From positions 124,001 to 188,000 of the forward strand of contig NAJO01000009.1 in the NCBI GenBank assembly GCA_002077065.1: 64,000 nucleotides of DNA. Direction: 5' to 3'. The position numbers were made by a program, and so were the translations under genes. The notes under the pieces were generated by a model. The model did no database searches. It saw only the letters and a list, made by a program, of their open reading frames with translations, and was not told where the DNA came from. The DNA is from Cryoendolithus antarcticus (lineage: Eukaryota > Ascomycota > Dothideomycetes > Cladosporiales > Cladosporiaceae). Position 1 is the stretch's first letter. Every line of letters starts with the position of its first letter. Positions 1-9,485 of this stretch are shown here, in pieces.

Positions 1-1071
1 GCTCGATGTCGAACTTTACGAAGACACCTGGGACTGCGTTTTCGGGTACTGGATGCGATTGCTCGGTCACTGCGTACTGATTCGTGAAGACCGTGTTCTT
101 CGCTCCTCGCATGCGGTGGGCACGAAGCTCGTCTTCGCCGGAAGAGGGTGAAGAGTGATACTTATCGGTGCACTTCTTCAGCGCTTTCGGATTCGTGGTA
201 TAGACTGTAGGCACTATCGAGAGGTAGTATTGGAATTTCTGGAAGTGGGAGTCGGTGGTCGCGATCGTGTTGTCCAGAGGGTTGGTGAGTGAAGGGTAGA
301 AAGGCCCGAATGATAGCTCATTGATGTGGTGAGAGAAGTTGAATGCTAGAGACATGATCAGTGATATGCATGGGGTCGCGGCCATGAGCTGTCCTCACTG
401 TTGTGATCCAGATGCTGCCCGAGCTCCATGTACCCGTGACCTCTAGCCGTGATGTGGAAGTCGCCCTGCACTTTGTTGCCCTCCATACTCCCATATATCC
501 TACAACTGTCTGAATCAATGTTCCGGGGCAGCTTCGGCGTCCGAGGCCACTTCTTCGACTTCGTCGCAGCACCAAGATAATCATGCACATCCTCTTCGCG
601 ATACTCCCCAGCACTCTTCACTTCCAGTCGCTCCTCTCTCGTTGCTCCAAGTGTATGCATTCGTCTGTTGTTCCCCCATTGGATCCAAGCAGTCGGATCC
701 TTGTGCAGCGTGCTGCCAGCCAAGATCCGATCTCCACTGGCATCTTGCACATTCACGTGCAGGTCCTCGCACTTCATCCGGACCACAACATCCAAATTGA
801 TCTGCAGATCATGGCCCACGCCCTGCTCTACGCTGAAACTATGCGTCGTATTTCCCTTCCACCATCGCGAGAGTTCCGTATTCGCAAGCCACAGCGATGC
901 CAGCACGAGTATGATCGTCCACACACCGCCAGAGTTCGTCCGCTCAGTGTATGACGGCTTGGTCTTCGGAAATGCGTCGAATGCTCGGATCGTCTTCAAT
1001 GGGTCACTAGGAGCAAAGTCGTCGTTCTCGAGTTTGGCTTCGGCAAAGCCATTCATGCCGTTCGCTGCCAT
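1..1071 (-). CDS. ERV41: ERV41/ERGIC2-type COPII vesicle cargo receptor, 3' end outside window
   Basis: Membrane protein that cycles between ER and Golgi in COPII/COPI vesicles; with Erv46 it retrieves escaped ER residents. Exon 1 (1071-399) starts at ATG 1071. It carries the N-terminal 'FDAFPKT' block (near residue 31), a transmembrane segment (about residues 48-68, 'GGVWTIILVLASLWLA') and the start of the lumenal domain ('RGHGYMELGQHLDH'). A 53-bp intron (398-346, gtgagg...ctctag) separates exon 2 (345-1), which reads on in frame as 'NFSHHINELSFGPFYPSL', a family signature, then 'NPLDNT' and 'FTNQYAVTEQ', and runs off the window at 'VFVKFDIE'. The second membrane span lies outside. Without the intron the frame stops soon after 358, so an unspliced call would lose this domain. 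Family assignment is strong from these blocks. Confidence 0.9.
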
Positions 1072-1458
1072 GATGTTGAGCTATGTCGTGAGAAAGGAAT
1101 TCAGGTCCAACATCGGCGGCGGTTGTCAATGCTATCGCAGGAGCATTGCTATCTAGACCCTGTTGGTACAGTAGTAATCCAATCTCACGTGTGATTCTGA
1201 CATGCATGGGGACAGCTTTACATAAAGTCCATGAGGCTGAATGCACCGTGCGGGTGCTGCCGAGCTCAGGTACGACCCTAGTACATCCGTAATCTCGTGA
1301 GAGCTTGGGACTCGGGCTAGAAATCACGACGCCAGACTACGGTCTGGTTCATTGAACGGAATCGCCTCCTCGAAGGACACTTACGCATGTGCCGAGTCTA
1401 CTCACTCCACTGGAGACAGTTGGGCTGGATTGGACGAAGAAAAGGGCAAGCGCAATGT
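1072..1458. other. Intergenic, no gene seen
   Basis: 387 bp between the ERV41 start and the stop of the oxidoreductase gene; both neighbours are on the minus strand, so it should hold the ERV41 promoter. Open frames here lack family signals or codon-like composition. Confidence 0.6.
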
Positions 1459-2133
1459 TCAACTGCATTCTTTGATTATAGTCTCAATGGCTTTCACATA
1501 CTCGTTGACTTCCCGACAGCCTTCGAGTGTCACATCGCGCCGCCTGCCTTCAAAGACAATGTACGGCACGCTGTCAATACCATTGCCCTTCTGCTCTTGC
1601 AGTAGCTCCTTCGCCTCCGATAGCCCCTCGTACTCGTCTTCAACGACTTGCTTCGTTTCTGCATCATCAATCCCTGCGTCTTTGAAGGCCGCCAGCAACG
1701 TATCTTTGCTCGATGGATGTCGCTCCTCTTCGAAGTACTGGCGATACAGACTGGCTACGAAGGTGGCGGTGACCTTTGGGCCTTTGCTTGCCTGCACCCA
1801 CTGAACGCATCGATGCGCCTGCAGCGTATTCGCCATCGTTCCGCCGAATTTGAATTTGATACCCTCGGTCACTCCATACGCTGTCATCAACGTGGTATAC
1901 ATCTCCATCTTCTGCGCGCTGTCGCCGTACTTGGACGTCTTGTACCAGGCGTACTTATCCTCTCCTTCCTTCGAAGCACTGGGATACAGCTGGAATGGTT
2001 TGTACACGAGCGTGAAGTGCACCGGCGACTCCGCTGAGAGTGATGCGAGCGCGCGATTCAGTCGCTTCATGGCTAGGTAGGTCCATGGGCAGATCGTGTC
2101 GAGGGTGAACTCGATTTTGCTTTCGTAGACCAT
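1459..2133 (-). CDS. DsbA/FrnE-like thioredoxin-fold oxidoreductase
   Basis: Intronless 224-residue protein of the DSBA-like thioredoxin family (FrnE / 2-hydroxychromene-2-carboxylate isomerase group). The N-terminus 'IEFTLDTICPWTYLAMKRL' is the usual first strand and active-site turn; the C-terminal 'GIDSVPYIVFEGRR' is the cis-Pro loop ('VP') followed by the last strand. Between them lies the inserted helical domain with 'FKFGGTMANTLQAHR', matching the family's conserved N-T-x-x-A-H-R block. The active site reads C-P-W-T, not C-P-W-C, so a disulfide-forming CxxC is absent and a monothiol or glutathione-dependent role is more likely (inference). No signal peptide, so probably cytosolic. Length fits the family (about 210-240). 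Substrate unknown. Confidence 0.85.
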   Translation of the reverse strand: MVYESKIEFTLDTICPWTYLAMKRLNRALASLSAESPVHFTLVYKPFQLYPSASKEGEDKYAWYKTSKYGDSAQKMEMYTTLMTAYGVTEGIKFKFGGTMANTLQAHRCVQWVQASKGPKVTATFVASLYRQYFEEERHPSSKDTLLAAFKDAGIDDAETKQVVEDEYEGLSEAKELLQEQKGNGIDSVPYIVFEGRRRDVTLEGCREVNEYVKAIETIIKECS

Positions 2134-2827
2134 GATTGCGGTCGCCGATCTGAATGTAACGATGGCAACGTTGAGGGTACGAGGTTGCTTAGTGACTGTT
2201 CGTCTCTGGGAACTTGATTCACTTGCTAGCCCTAGCAGTCTGCATCATCAGACACACAGCGAGTTAACTTCGACCTCGGCCGAGAATCGAAGGTGCACGG
2301 ATCAACGGCAAGTGCGGGTTGCTGGGACGATCCTGCCGCATCAATACCAGAAAGCTTGGCCCTTCCGACGATGCCGTTCAACACGACTTTCCATTCACCT
2401 TACACATCAAGGCCGAGTTCTTGCGCGAAAGTCGATATTGCGCCATGCTAGCCATCCTTGTTGGCCTCGCCTACAAGGCGTGGAGATAGATCAGGTTGGC
2501 AGGCCAATCGTAAAGGCGGGCTGTCTCGGTCCCAGCCTCCTCTAACCCGAACTCTGGCCTCTCTTGTGCGCCCACGCTGGGAACACCAGCCTCCATACAA
2601 CACAATGGCTTTGTACTAGGTATAAGACGTGGGTTCGTTTCACAAAGATAGGATTTCTTTCAGTATCTACCAACAGTTCACTACTCTACCAAGCAATCCA
2701 ATCGCTTTCACAAGAAGATCATCCTCACAGATCTTGCATTCGCTGTCGAGCTTGAAACCAAACTCGCTCATACACTTCTATACTAATTCAGACCGGTCCT
2801 CCAATCTCAACACACATCACACCGAGA
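2134..2827. other. Divergent intergenic region
   Basis: 694 bp between the divergent oxidoreductase (minus) and GPI-protein (plus) genes; should contain both promoters. A TATA-like 'GGTATAAGAC' lies about 210 bp before the GPI-protein ATG. The stretch just before that ATG is C/T/A-rich, as in fungal 5' leaders. No coding feature supported. Confidence 0.5.
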
Positions 2828-3850
2828 ATGCGTTCCTCCACGATCCTCATCGCCACAGCTGCGACTGCCGTCAACGCTCGTCCTCAATGGGCACACGGTG
2901 CCGATGCCAATGTCGCCTGGCCGGCCGTTGTCACGGTCACTGATGTCAGCACCTCGACGACCACCACGCCTTGCAACTCGACCACCATCTACCCGACTGC
3001 AGGGCCTACAGCACCGATCACCTACTCGACCACTTCGTCAAGCTCCTCGACATGGTCCAAGAATGTGACTTCTTCCTCATCCAGCTCGTCGACGCCAGTC
3101 TCGCCAGTTACCTACTCCAGCACCTCGTCGTGCTCAACCACATCGACATCAGCATCGCCGGTCACGCACTCCAGCACATGGTCATGGTCCAGCTCATCGA
3201 CGCCAGTCTCGCCAGTCACATACTCTAGCACCTCATCGTGCTCAACCACATCGACAACTGCATCGCCGGTCACACACTCCAGCACATGGTCATGGTCCAG
3301 CTCGTCGACACCAGTCTCGCCAGTCACATACTCCAGCACATCCTCGTCGTCGAGCACCTGGACTCTGCCAATCTGGACATCTTCCTCCTCAGCTAAGCCA
3401 ACTATTCCCACCACTTACCCGATCACGAACACCACTTCCAGCGCCAGCTACAAGCCCACTGGTGCTTCCGCTTCGGGTACCGGCTGGTCCACTTCATGCA
3501 CATACAACACGACTGTGACGGTCAGCAGCACCGCCAGCAAGACCTGGACTTGGGAGGGAACCTGGAGCTCGACTGCGTCCCCAGTTACCCCAACGACTTG
3601 GGCCAATACCTGGTCTACCTCGACTGCTGCGCCGGCCACCCCAACGACTTGGGCACACACATGGACAACCTCGAGCAGCTCGACTGAGGCACCTGTGCAC
3701 TACTCTTCGGCGCCCGCTGGTGGTAACCCCGCTAGCACCCCAAGCGCGACACCATCCCCTAAGCCTTACACTGGTGGTGCCGGAACTCAAGCTGTCAGCT
3801 ACGCCATGGTCATTGGCTCATTTGGCGCAGTGCTTGCTCTGATGGCTTGA
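2828..3850 (+). CDS. Ser/Thr-rich GPI-anchored cell wall/surface protein
   Basis: Intronless 340-residue secreted protein. It has an N-terminal signal peptide (about residues 1-17, ending VNA), a long Ser/Thr/Trp-rich stalk suited to O-mannosylation, and a C-terminal GPI signal: a small-residue site ('TGGAG', about 318-322) followed by a hydrophobic tail ending at the last residue ('MVIGSFGAVLALMA'). The middle holds an internal repeat with a 36-residue (108-bp) period, 'PVTYSSTSSCSTTS' alternating with 'PVTHSSTWSWSSSS', then looser Trp-containing repeats ('TPTTWANTW', 'TPTTWAHTW'). No catalytic domain is visible. Overlapping open frames on both strands across 2971-3790 are compositional shadows of the repeats. 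Likely a wall or surface structural protein; the specific role cannot be read from sequence. Confidence 0.85.
   Translation: MRSSTILIATAATAVNARPQWAHGADANVAWPAVVTVTDVSTSTTTTPCNSTTIYPTAGPTAPITYSTTSSSSSTWSKNVTSSSSSSSTPVSPVTYSSTSSCSTTSTSASPVTHSSTWSWSSSSTPVSPVTYSSTSSCSTTSTTASPVTHSSTWSWSSSSTPVSPVTYSSTSSSSSTWTLPIWTSSSSAKPTIPTTYPITNTTSSASYKPTGASASGTGWSTSCTYNTTVTVSSTASKTWTWEGTWSSTASPVTPTTWANTWSTSTAAPATPTTWAHTWTTSSSSTEAPVHYSSAPAGGNPASTPSATPSPKPYTGGAGTQAVSYAMVIGSFGAVLALMA
3103..3346 (+). repeat. 108-bp in-frame tandem minisatellite
   Basis: Units begin at 3103, 3211 and 3319: two full copies and a partial third. The copies are nearly identical at the DNA level, including synonymous positions, indicating recent duplication or ongoing homogenisation inside the GPI-protein gene. 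Confidence 0.85.
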
Positions 3851-4208
3851 GGGGTTAGAATCGTTTGCAATGTATCACGATTCGAGAGACGATGGATGGC
3901 ATTTATGGAAAGTTATGGCATAGGGACTCATCATTAGCGCGGAGTCAGAGGGAATGTCTGATGGATAGGGAACCAGCAATGCTGGGAGATATGTTTAGAT
4001 AGATTAGTGTAATGTAATACAATGTCTCTACCAAACAAACTTGATGATTCTACTTCCCTGTTCCTCAGCCTCATCGTCTGAATCAGCATTCTAAGCGAGG
4101 CGCGACTTGAAGAGGCGCGTCGAGCGAACTTCACCGGACCAGATGCGAAAGTACACCTCACCTCAACGCGACCGCACTCCACTGCATCAGACATCGAACG
4201 AGTAGACC
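3851..4208. other. Intergenic, no gene seen
   Basis: 358 bp between two plus-strand genes; should hold the terminator of the GPI gene and the promoter of the coiled-coil gene. Nothing else recognised. Confidence 0.5.
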
Positions 4209-5804
4209 ATGGCGGACGCAGACAAGGAGAAAGCAGAGAAAGTGGCTGCGGCCAAGAAACGTGTGAGTGTTATGCTCTGTTATCCCCAATGTGACTTCAG
4301 ACTAACCTGTATATGTTAGTACGAGCAAATCAAGAAGCAGAAGGCGAAGGAGGGCAAGAAGTCCACGGCCACGTCAAGTAAGAAAGATACAAAGGCTACC
4401 GAGGATGTGATTGAGGACGCTGTCGAAGAGCCTTCGGCCGAGACAGCCAAGGGCGACGCGAACGGCGACACTGTCGCTGATGAGACGGCATCACTACCTC
4501 AGCAATCAAAGCAGCGATCCGAGTCTTTCCGCTTAGGCTCTCAGCAGGCTACGCGGATCGAGGAGCTGGAGAAGGAGAACGCAGCGTTGAAGAAGCGGGC
4601 GCAAGCTAGCGATGAACGGCTGGTGAAAGTAGAGGAAGAGCGCGATGGCCTGGCGGAAAGCAGTGGAGATGTCGCAACGCTCACGAGCAAGGCCAAGGGG
4701 TCAGATGAGCTGAAAGTAGAGCTGGCTGCGGCGAAGAGAGAGCTGGAGCAGGCGAAGAAGGATGGAGCGGTGAAGGGGGTGACGAGACGACAGTCGGGTA
4801 TCAGTCCTGATCTGGCGCAGGAGCTGGAGAGGAAGACGAGTCTTGTTGATGGGCTGGAGCTTGAGCTTAGCAGTCTACGGAATGAAGTCAACACGCTGAA
4901 GGCGACTATTGGTGAACGCGATGCTTCCATCGTTGATGCTGAGACTCAGACGAAGGCCGCGCAGTCCGACATAGCGACAGCACGCCAGGAACTGGACGCG
5001 CTCAAGGTCTCACTAGCGTTCCCTTCGGATGATACCGCAGCCGCGAACGCAGACCCGGAAGCACTGTCAAAGCGCATCACTCTACTCGAGTCCGACCTGC
5101 GAACGGCAACTGCCAACGTCACGTCTGCGGCAGAGCGGTCTACGAGTCTAGAGCAGAAGATCACAGCCCTGACAAAGCTCCATCGCGACGCAACAACAGC
5201 CTCCTCAAATAAAGACAAAGAGCTCACAGACCTACGCGGCCAACTTCAACGCCAACACCGCCCGTCTCACGTTCGCGATGCCTCATCCTTCGATCTGCAA
5301 GACGAAGAGACAGAGGAAGGTCAACTGCAGACCCGAATCCGCATCCTCGAAGCCGAGAACTTCGACCTCAAGCGCGGCGTCTGGCGAGACCGCCGCGCTG
5401 AACTTCAACCAGGCATGCACGACCCCGATGCACCCGAGTACGAAGACGTCGATCTAAACGGCCCAGACCACCACAACGGCCGAGGTAGCTTCGCACGGCA
5501 GACAAGCAGCTTCCAGGATGTGATCAGCAGTGGGATCTCAGCGTTCACAGGCCGGACGAAGGGAGTGGCGAGTCCACAGCAGAATCGGCAGAGGAATATG
5601 TCTGTTGGGTTGTTGAGTGAGGACGGGTTTGACGAGGAGGCATTCCGGTTGGCGCAAGAAGAGGAGGCGAGGAGGAGAATTGAGAGAGTGAAGGAGGTGA
5701 AGAGGGGGTTGGAGGGGTGGAGGAGATGGAGGGTGGATTTGAGTGAGTTGAGGACTGGAGGAGCGGGAGCGGGGAGGGAGTGTGGGCCTGTTTTTGAAAT
5801 ATGA
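4209..5804 (+). CDS. Fungal coiled-coil protein, conserved C-terminus
   Basis: Two exons, 4209-4262 and 4320-5804, joined across a 57-bp intron (gtgagt...gttag, CTAAC branch site), giving 512 residues. Exon 1 supplies 'MADADKEKAEKVAAAKKR', continuing into 'YEQIKKQKAKEGKK'; an intronless model would miss this start. Residues about 75-330 are heptad-rich and almost certainly coiled coil (Glu/Lys/Leu/Ala, few prolines). The C-terminal third has conserved-looking short blocks: 'QLQTRIRILEAENFDL', 'GVWRDRRAELQPGM', 'SSFQDVISSGISAFTG' and a basic segment ending 'CGPVFEI'. I recall this layout from Pezizomycotina proteins labelled 'M protein repeat', a naming artefact rather than a function. A tethering or scaffold role is possible, but no targeting domain such as GRIP is seen. 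Confidence 0.8.
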
Positions 5805-6000
5805 GGTCTGAAGTCTTGCACTTGGATTGTAGGTTCAGACCAATGCACATTGGGCTGACCATCCCAAGCTCGTCTCTTCTGTTGCATATTGGTCTATTGC
5901 TATGATACATTTCCTCGTACAGCCCATGTCGCGATTGGCGCGTCGCCCGGCGACACACCCCATTCGACTTGCAACTTGGCTGCCGCACAAGCACAGTACC

Positions 6001-6440
6001 TCACGAATGGCCCTTCCCGCCCCTCTCATCTTGCATCCCTATCTGGTCCGGGCTCTCCGGAAACTCGAGCTTGGTCTTCTGCGCGCTGTTTCGTTCGTCA
6101 CTGGCTTTCGTAGCTGAGCCGCCTTGGTCGTTTGCGTGTGCGCTGATCGATCTTGTCAGCACGATGCTGATCTAATACTGCCCAAGAACGATATCACTCA
6201 CTCCCTCCCCTTTGCACTGCTATCGCTCTGCACGTCTAGCTTGTCCTTCTTATCGGTGGCGTGTTTCTTGTCCGGTACTTTCCCCGTGGCTGTCTCTCCA
6301 ACTTCGAATGTGTTTAGCCGCGTTGTGGAGATGGAGAAGGGTCTTCCTAAGACAGGTGTAGGTCTTGTCATGAGGCGAGCTCGAGACGCCTGCGTTGATG
6401 CACGGCGCATGAAGGTAAGGAACTCGGACGGAGCGGACAT
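6001..6440 (-). CDS. Small conserved fungal protein, probably mitochondrial
   Basis: Two exons, 6440-6202 and 6142-6001, with a 59-bp intron (6201-6143, gtgagt...gatcag; CTGAC branch site), giving 126 residues. The N-terminus 'FMRRASTQASRARLMTRP' with 'RPFSISTTRL' looks like a mitochondrial presequence (Arg/Ser-rich, no acids). The middle has 'HATDKKDKLDVQSDSS'. After splicing the frame runs through 'KLEFPESPDQIGMQDERGG' to end at KGHS-stop. A tail of this form (EFPE.P..IGM.DERGGKGH) is one I associate with a small uncharacterised fungal family. Reading without the intron stops at 6198 and loses that tail, so splicing is well supported. Convergent with the coiled-coil gene (197 bp apart) and divergent from PCC1. 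Function unknown. Confidence 0.75.
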
Positions 6441-6794
6441 GATGGCGATGAATTAAAGTCAATGGCTTGGTATGTGGAGCAAGAGACGTGGAAGCTGTAG
6501 ATCGAGATACGTTTTGTACGAGGGAAATGAGAAGTGCCTAGGTAGTGTGCAATACCATCAACGCAGACACGAACGTCTTGGTCGTTCTTGCGGCAATGCC
6601 TCCGCAACATGAACACTACGTCAACAGTGCTCATGCATGCAGGTCGATCGTAAATGCGGAGGCGGGACGGGCTCGGGATCGCTGCCGAGATCTGTGCTTT
6701 CACGTGTCGACCGACAAGCAGTCTTCCAGGTGGAGTGCACTTTTTCATGTTCTGCAGCACTAATCCGCTCATCAAGCCACCAGATCATTCAACA
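6441..6794. other. Divergent promoter region, small protein gene / PCC1
   Basis: 354 bp between divergent starts. A minus-strand open frame (6368-6775) overlaps both the gene start and this region, with no recognisable product; I treat it as spurious. Confidence 0.5.
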
Positions 6795-7236
6795 ATGGCT
6801 GGGACGGGTGTCGCGTTCCCATGCACACTGTGAGTGTCTTTCTATGTGGTATCTTGGAATACTGTTGACGTCTTCCAGCACGATACATACGCCATTCCCG
6901 ACGAATCGCCTCGCAAATGTCGCACTGCGATCGCTCTCAGTCGACGAAGAGCTATCGCCACTTGTCCAACGATCATTCTCACTTGTTAATGGATCTGCTA
7001 CGTCCGCCGACTCAGAGTCGCCCAGCAGGCAGACTGTACTCAAGACCGAGTACCGGGCAACGACCAACAGGATGCTCCGAGTAGCTGTAAATGGCTTCTT
7101 CGAGTCTCTCATTGTCATTATCCAAGTGATGGAGGAACTCGACGTCGATGTGATCCAGGAGAAAGGCGTGGAAAGCCTCGAAGGTGCCCAAGGCATTGAG
7201 CAAGGCCTGACTGGTGTGACTGCTGGAGGTGCGTGA
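6795..7236 (+). CDS. PCC1: KEOPS/EKC complex subunit Pcc1
   Basis: Small subunit of the KEOPS complex, which makes t6A at position 37 of ANN-decoding tRNAs and also affects telomeres and transcription. Exon 1 6795-6829 ('MAGTGVAFPCTL'), 49-bp intron 6830-6878 (gtgagt...ttccag, with GTTGAC before it), exon 2 6879-7236; 130 residues. The spliced frame gives 'FPCTLTIHTPFPTNRLANVA', the first strand and helix of Pcc1, then 'LVNGSAT', 'YRATTNRMLRVAVNGFFES' (the conserved R-x-L-R-x-x-V-N-x-F block) and an acidic tail starting at 'EELDVDVIQE'. The length is somewhat above yeast Pcc1, owing to a linker rich in Ser/Thr around residues 45-60. The ATG at 6795 is the first in frame. Confidence 0.88.
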
Positions 7237-7850
7237 TGCGATCATCTACCACAGCTTCATGATCCCCAGCCCAGGCTTAGACCAGATCTACCTCGCGACA
7301 CGTTGATCAGCAGCCTGCAGAGGGAAAGTCGACCTCTACCGACAATAACGTGCGATACATTCGACTCTGCAAAGGCACCCGACCTTACTTCGGCCGTCAT
7401 CCGAGGACGCGAATATCGGCTCTTAAGACCCCCGCAGCCTCAGCACTCCAGCAGTGCTGAGGCTGACCCAAAGTCTGGCGAAAAGACGAGAAGCTCGAGG
7501 CGTCGACCTTCCGCATACGGCTAGTGCGCATCGCACCTTCGATCAGAATCACAGAACATCAGTGCAGCACCTCTACCACGATCTGCGATGTGGAGGAACT
7601 AAGGTCCGCGGCGCCTCCAGCCATCAATGTGCGCGTCGACACCATGATAGCGTGCAGAGAGCAGTCGTCTGAATCTGTGTGTCAGCTCGTAGTGTCCTCG
7701 CACTGACCAATGACGAGGTCTTATCTTTGGCCAAGCGAGAAGTGTGTCATGGTCTCCGTACGATTCTTCATGTGCATAGTCCTGCTCTTGACGGCTATAT
7801 GAGAGTCGCAGCCCCTCATAACGCTAAGCATACACGCGACTACCCCAACG
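7237..7850. other. Intergenic, no gene seen
   Basis: 614 bp between PCC1 and the amidase gene, both plus strand. Short open frames (7303-7524, 7454-7672) have no motifs. Includes an imperfect inverted repeat, 'CCTCAGCACT...AGTGCTGAGG', around 7438-7462. Confidence 0.45.
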
Positions 7851-9485
7851 ATGCGTCCATCACCGCTTCTGTGCTTGGTGGCTTTCGCTAGGAATTCCCT
7901 TGCCACCTTTGACCCGCGTGAAGCAACCATAGCTTCAACACACCATGATGTGTACACTGGGCTTGCTACATGCAAAGAGGTCGTCGCTTCCTTCCTGTCT
8001 CGCATCGAAAAACTTAACAACCACACAAACGCGATCATCGCCCTGAACCCTGCTGCGTTGGGCCTTGCAGACGACTTTGACGAAAAGCTGGCTGCCGGCA
8101 ATGCAACGTATGGGCCACTATCCTGCATTCCTGTCCTGCTCAAGGACAATTATGACACCGCTTCGATCGCGACTACGGGTGGCAATCTCGACCTCGCTAA
8201 GTCCCAGCCAAGTGTCGATGCCCCAGCAGTCACTGCGCTGAAGAAGGCAGGCGCCATCATTCTAGGCAAGGCTAATCTACACGAGCTAGCCCTCGAAGGG
8301 CTCTCGGTCTCTTCTCTTGGCGGCCAGACGATTAATCCGTACGATTACACGCGCACACCCGGTGGCAGCTCTGGTGGTACTGGAGCGGCAATTGCAGCAT
8401 CTTTCGCAGTCTTCGGTACTGGCTCGGATACAGTCAACAGTCTAAGAAGCCCAGCTAGCGCCAACAGCTTGTTCAGCTGCAGGCCTACACGTGGGCTGAT
8501 CAGCAGGGCTGGCATTATTCCCATCAGCTACACCCAAGATGTCATCGGGCCAATTGCGCGGAGTGTTGGAGACGTTGCCACTGCATTGACTGTCATGGCA
8601 AGCGTTGGCTACGATGCAAGTGACAATGCTACATCACTGGTTCCAGCTGGAATCGAGGGGAACGACTACGCGCTTCGGCTGTCGGCAGGCTCCCTGAAGG
8701 GCGTGCGCTTTGGGCTGTTGGAAGGATTCTTCAACCGCACGGCAAGCAACGAGACGACTCCAGTAAATCAAGCAATGGCCAATATCACCGCGAAGCTACG
8801 CCGAGCAGGTGCCACCATTGTGCCCATCACTGACAGCCTGTATAACGCTACCGCCATTATCAAGCTTGACACGCAACGCTACGAGTACCGTGAAGAGATG
8901 AACGCGTACTTACAGCGCTCCTCTCTCGGAGGTGAGCATCCCGACACGCTGAATGAGCTCTACACCAGCAAAAAGTTCGTTGTTATACCTTCGCAGTACG
9001 AGTACGTGAATACAGCTTTGGTCTCCTCGACTGGCAACGCCACCTACAATACTATCCAGGCGGGCATTCAGAACCTTACTCTTGCCGTGCAACGTACTTT
9101 CACATCGCACGATCTCGATGCTATGATCTACCCGGAGCAGAAGAATCTCGTCGTACCCATTGGCTCCGCTTCGCAGAGTGGCCGTAACGGTATTCTGGCT
9201 GCACTGACTGGTACGCCTGTCGTGACTGTTCCCATTGGCTTCAGTCCAGCTACTGCAACAGCCCCGAGGGGTATTCCAATTGGCATGGAGATCTTAGGAC
9301 GATCCTGGACAGAGGCGCTGCTTTTGCAGATTGCGTGGCAGATCGAGCAATTGGGTAGGGCAAGGCGGATTCCCGAGTGGGCGGAGGAGGTGGTGGAGAT
9401 TAAGGCGTATGAGCCTGTGCCCAGCGTCACGCCTAACAGTGGCAATATCAACGCAGCGTACCCACTGGGAACTTTGGCAGCATAG
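7851..9485 (+). CDS. Secreted amidase-signature hydrolase
   Basis: Intronless 544-residue member of the amidase signature family (Ser-cisSer-Lys triad; hydrolyses amide bonds, natural substrate not readable). The catalytic Lys lies in 'PVLLKDNYDT'; the Gly/Ser loop is 'TPGGSSGGTGAAIAAS'; the nucleophile block reads 'GTGSDTVNSLRSPASAN', where most members have D-T-G-G-S-I-R, so two residues before the catalytic Ser differ (V-N for G-G). Later conserved blocks are 'TRGLISRAGIIPISYTQD' and 'AALTGTPVVTVPIGF'. The first 18-19 residues ('MRPSPLLCLVAFARNSLA') look like a weak signal peptide, and about ten N-x-S/T sequons support secretion. Resembles fungal GatA-like secreted amidases rather than a mitochondrial GatA. 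Confidence 0.85.
   Translation: MRPSPLLCLVAFARNSLATFDPREATIASTHHDVYTGLATCKEVVASFLSRIEKLNNHTNAIIALNPAALGLADDFDEKLAAGNATYGPLSCIPVLLKDNYDTASIATTGGNLDLAKSQPSVDAPAVTALKKAGAIILGKANLHELALEGLSVSSLGGQTINPYDYTRTPGGSSGGTGAAIAASFAVFGTGSDTVNSLRSPASANSLFSCRPTRGLISRAGIIPISYTQDVIGPIARSVGDVATALTVMASVGYDASDNATSLVPAGIEGNDYALRLSAGSLKGVRFGLLEGFFNRTASNETTPVNQAMANITAKLRRAGATIVPITDSLYNATAIIKLDTQRYEYREEMNAYLQRSSLGGEHPDTLNELYTSKKFVVIPSQYEYVNTALVSSTGNATYNTIQAGIQNLTLAVQRTFTSHDLDAMIYPEQKNLVVPIGSASQSGRNGILAALTGTPVVTVPIGFSPATATAPRGIPIGMEILGRSWTEALLLQIAWQIEQLGRARRIPEWAEEVVEIKAYEPVPSVTPNSGNINAAYPLGTLAA

Noticed and set aside
6368..6775. 135-residue minus-strand open frame upstream of PCC1
   Set aside because: Overlaps the start of the small mitochondrial-type gene in another frame; no motifs, and it fills a divergent promoter.
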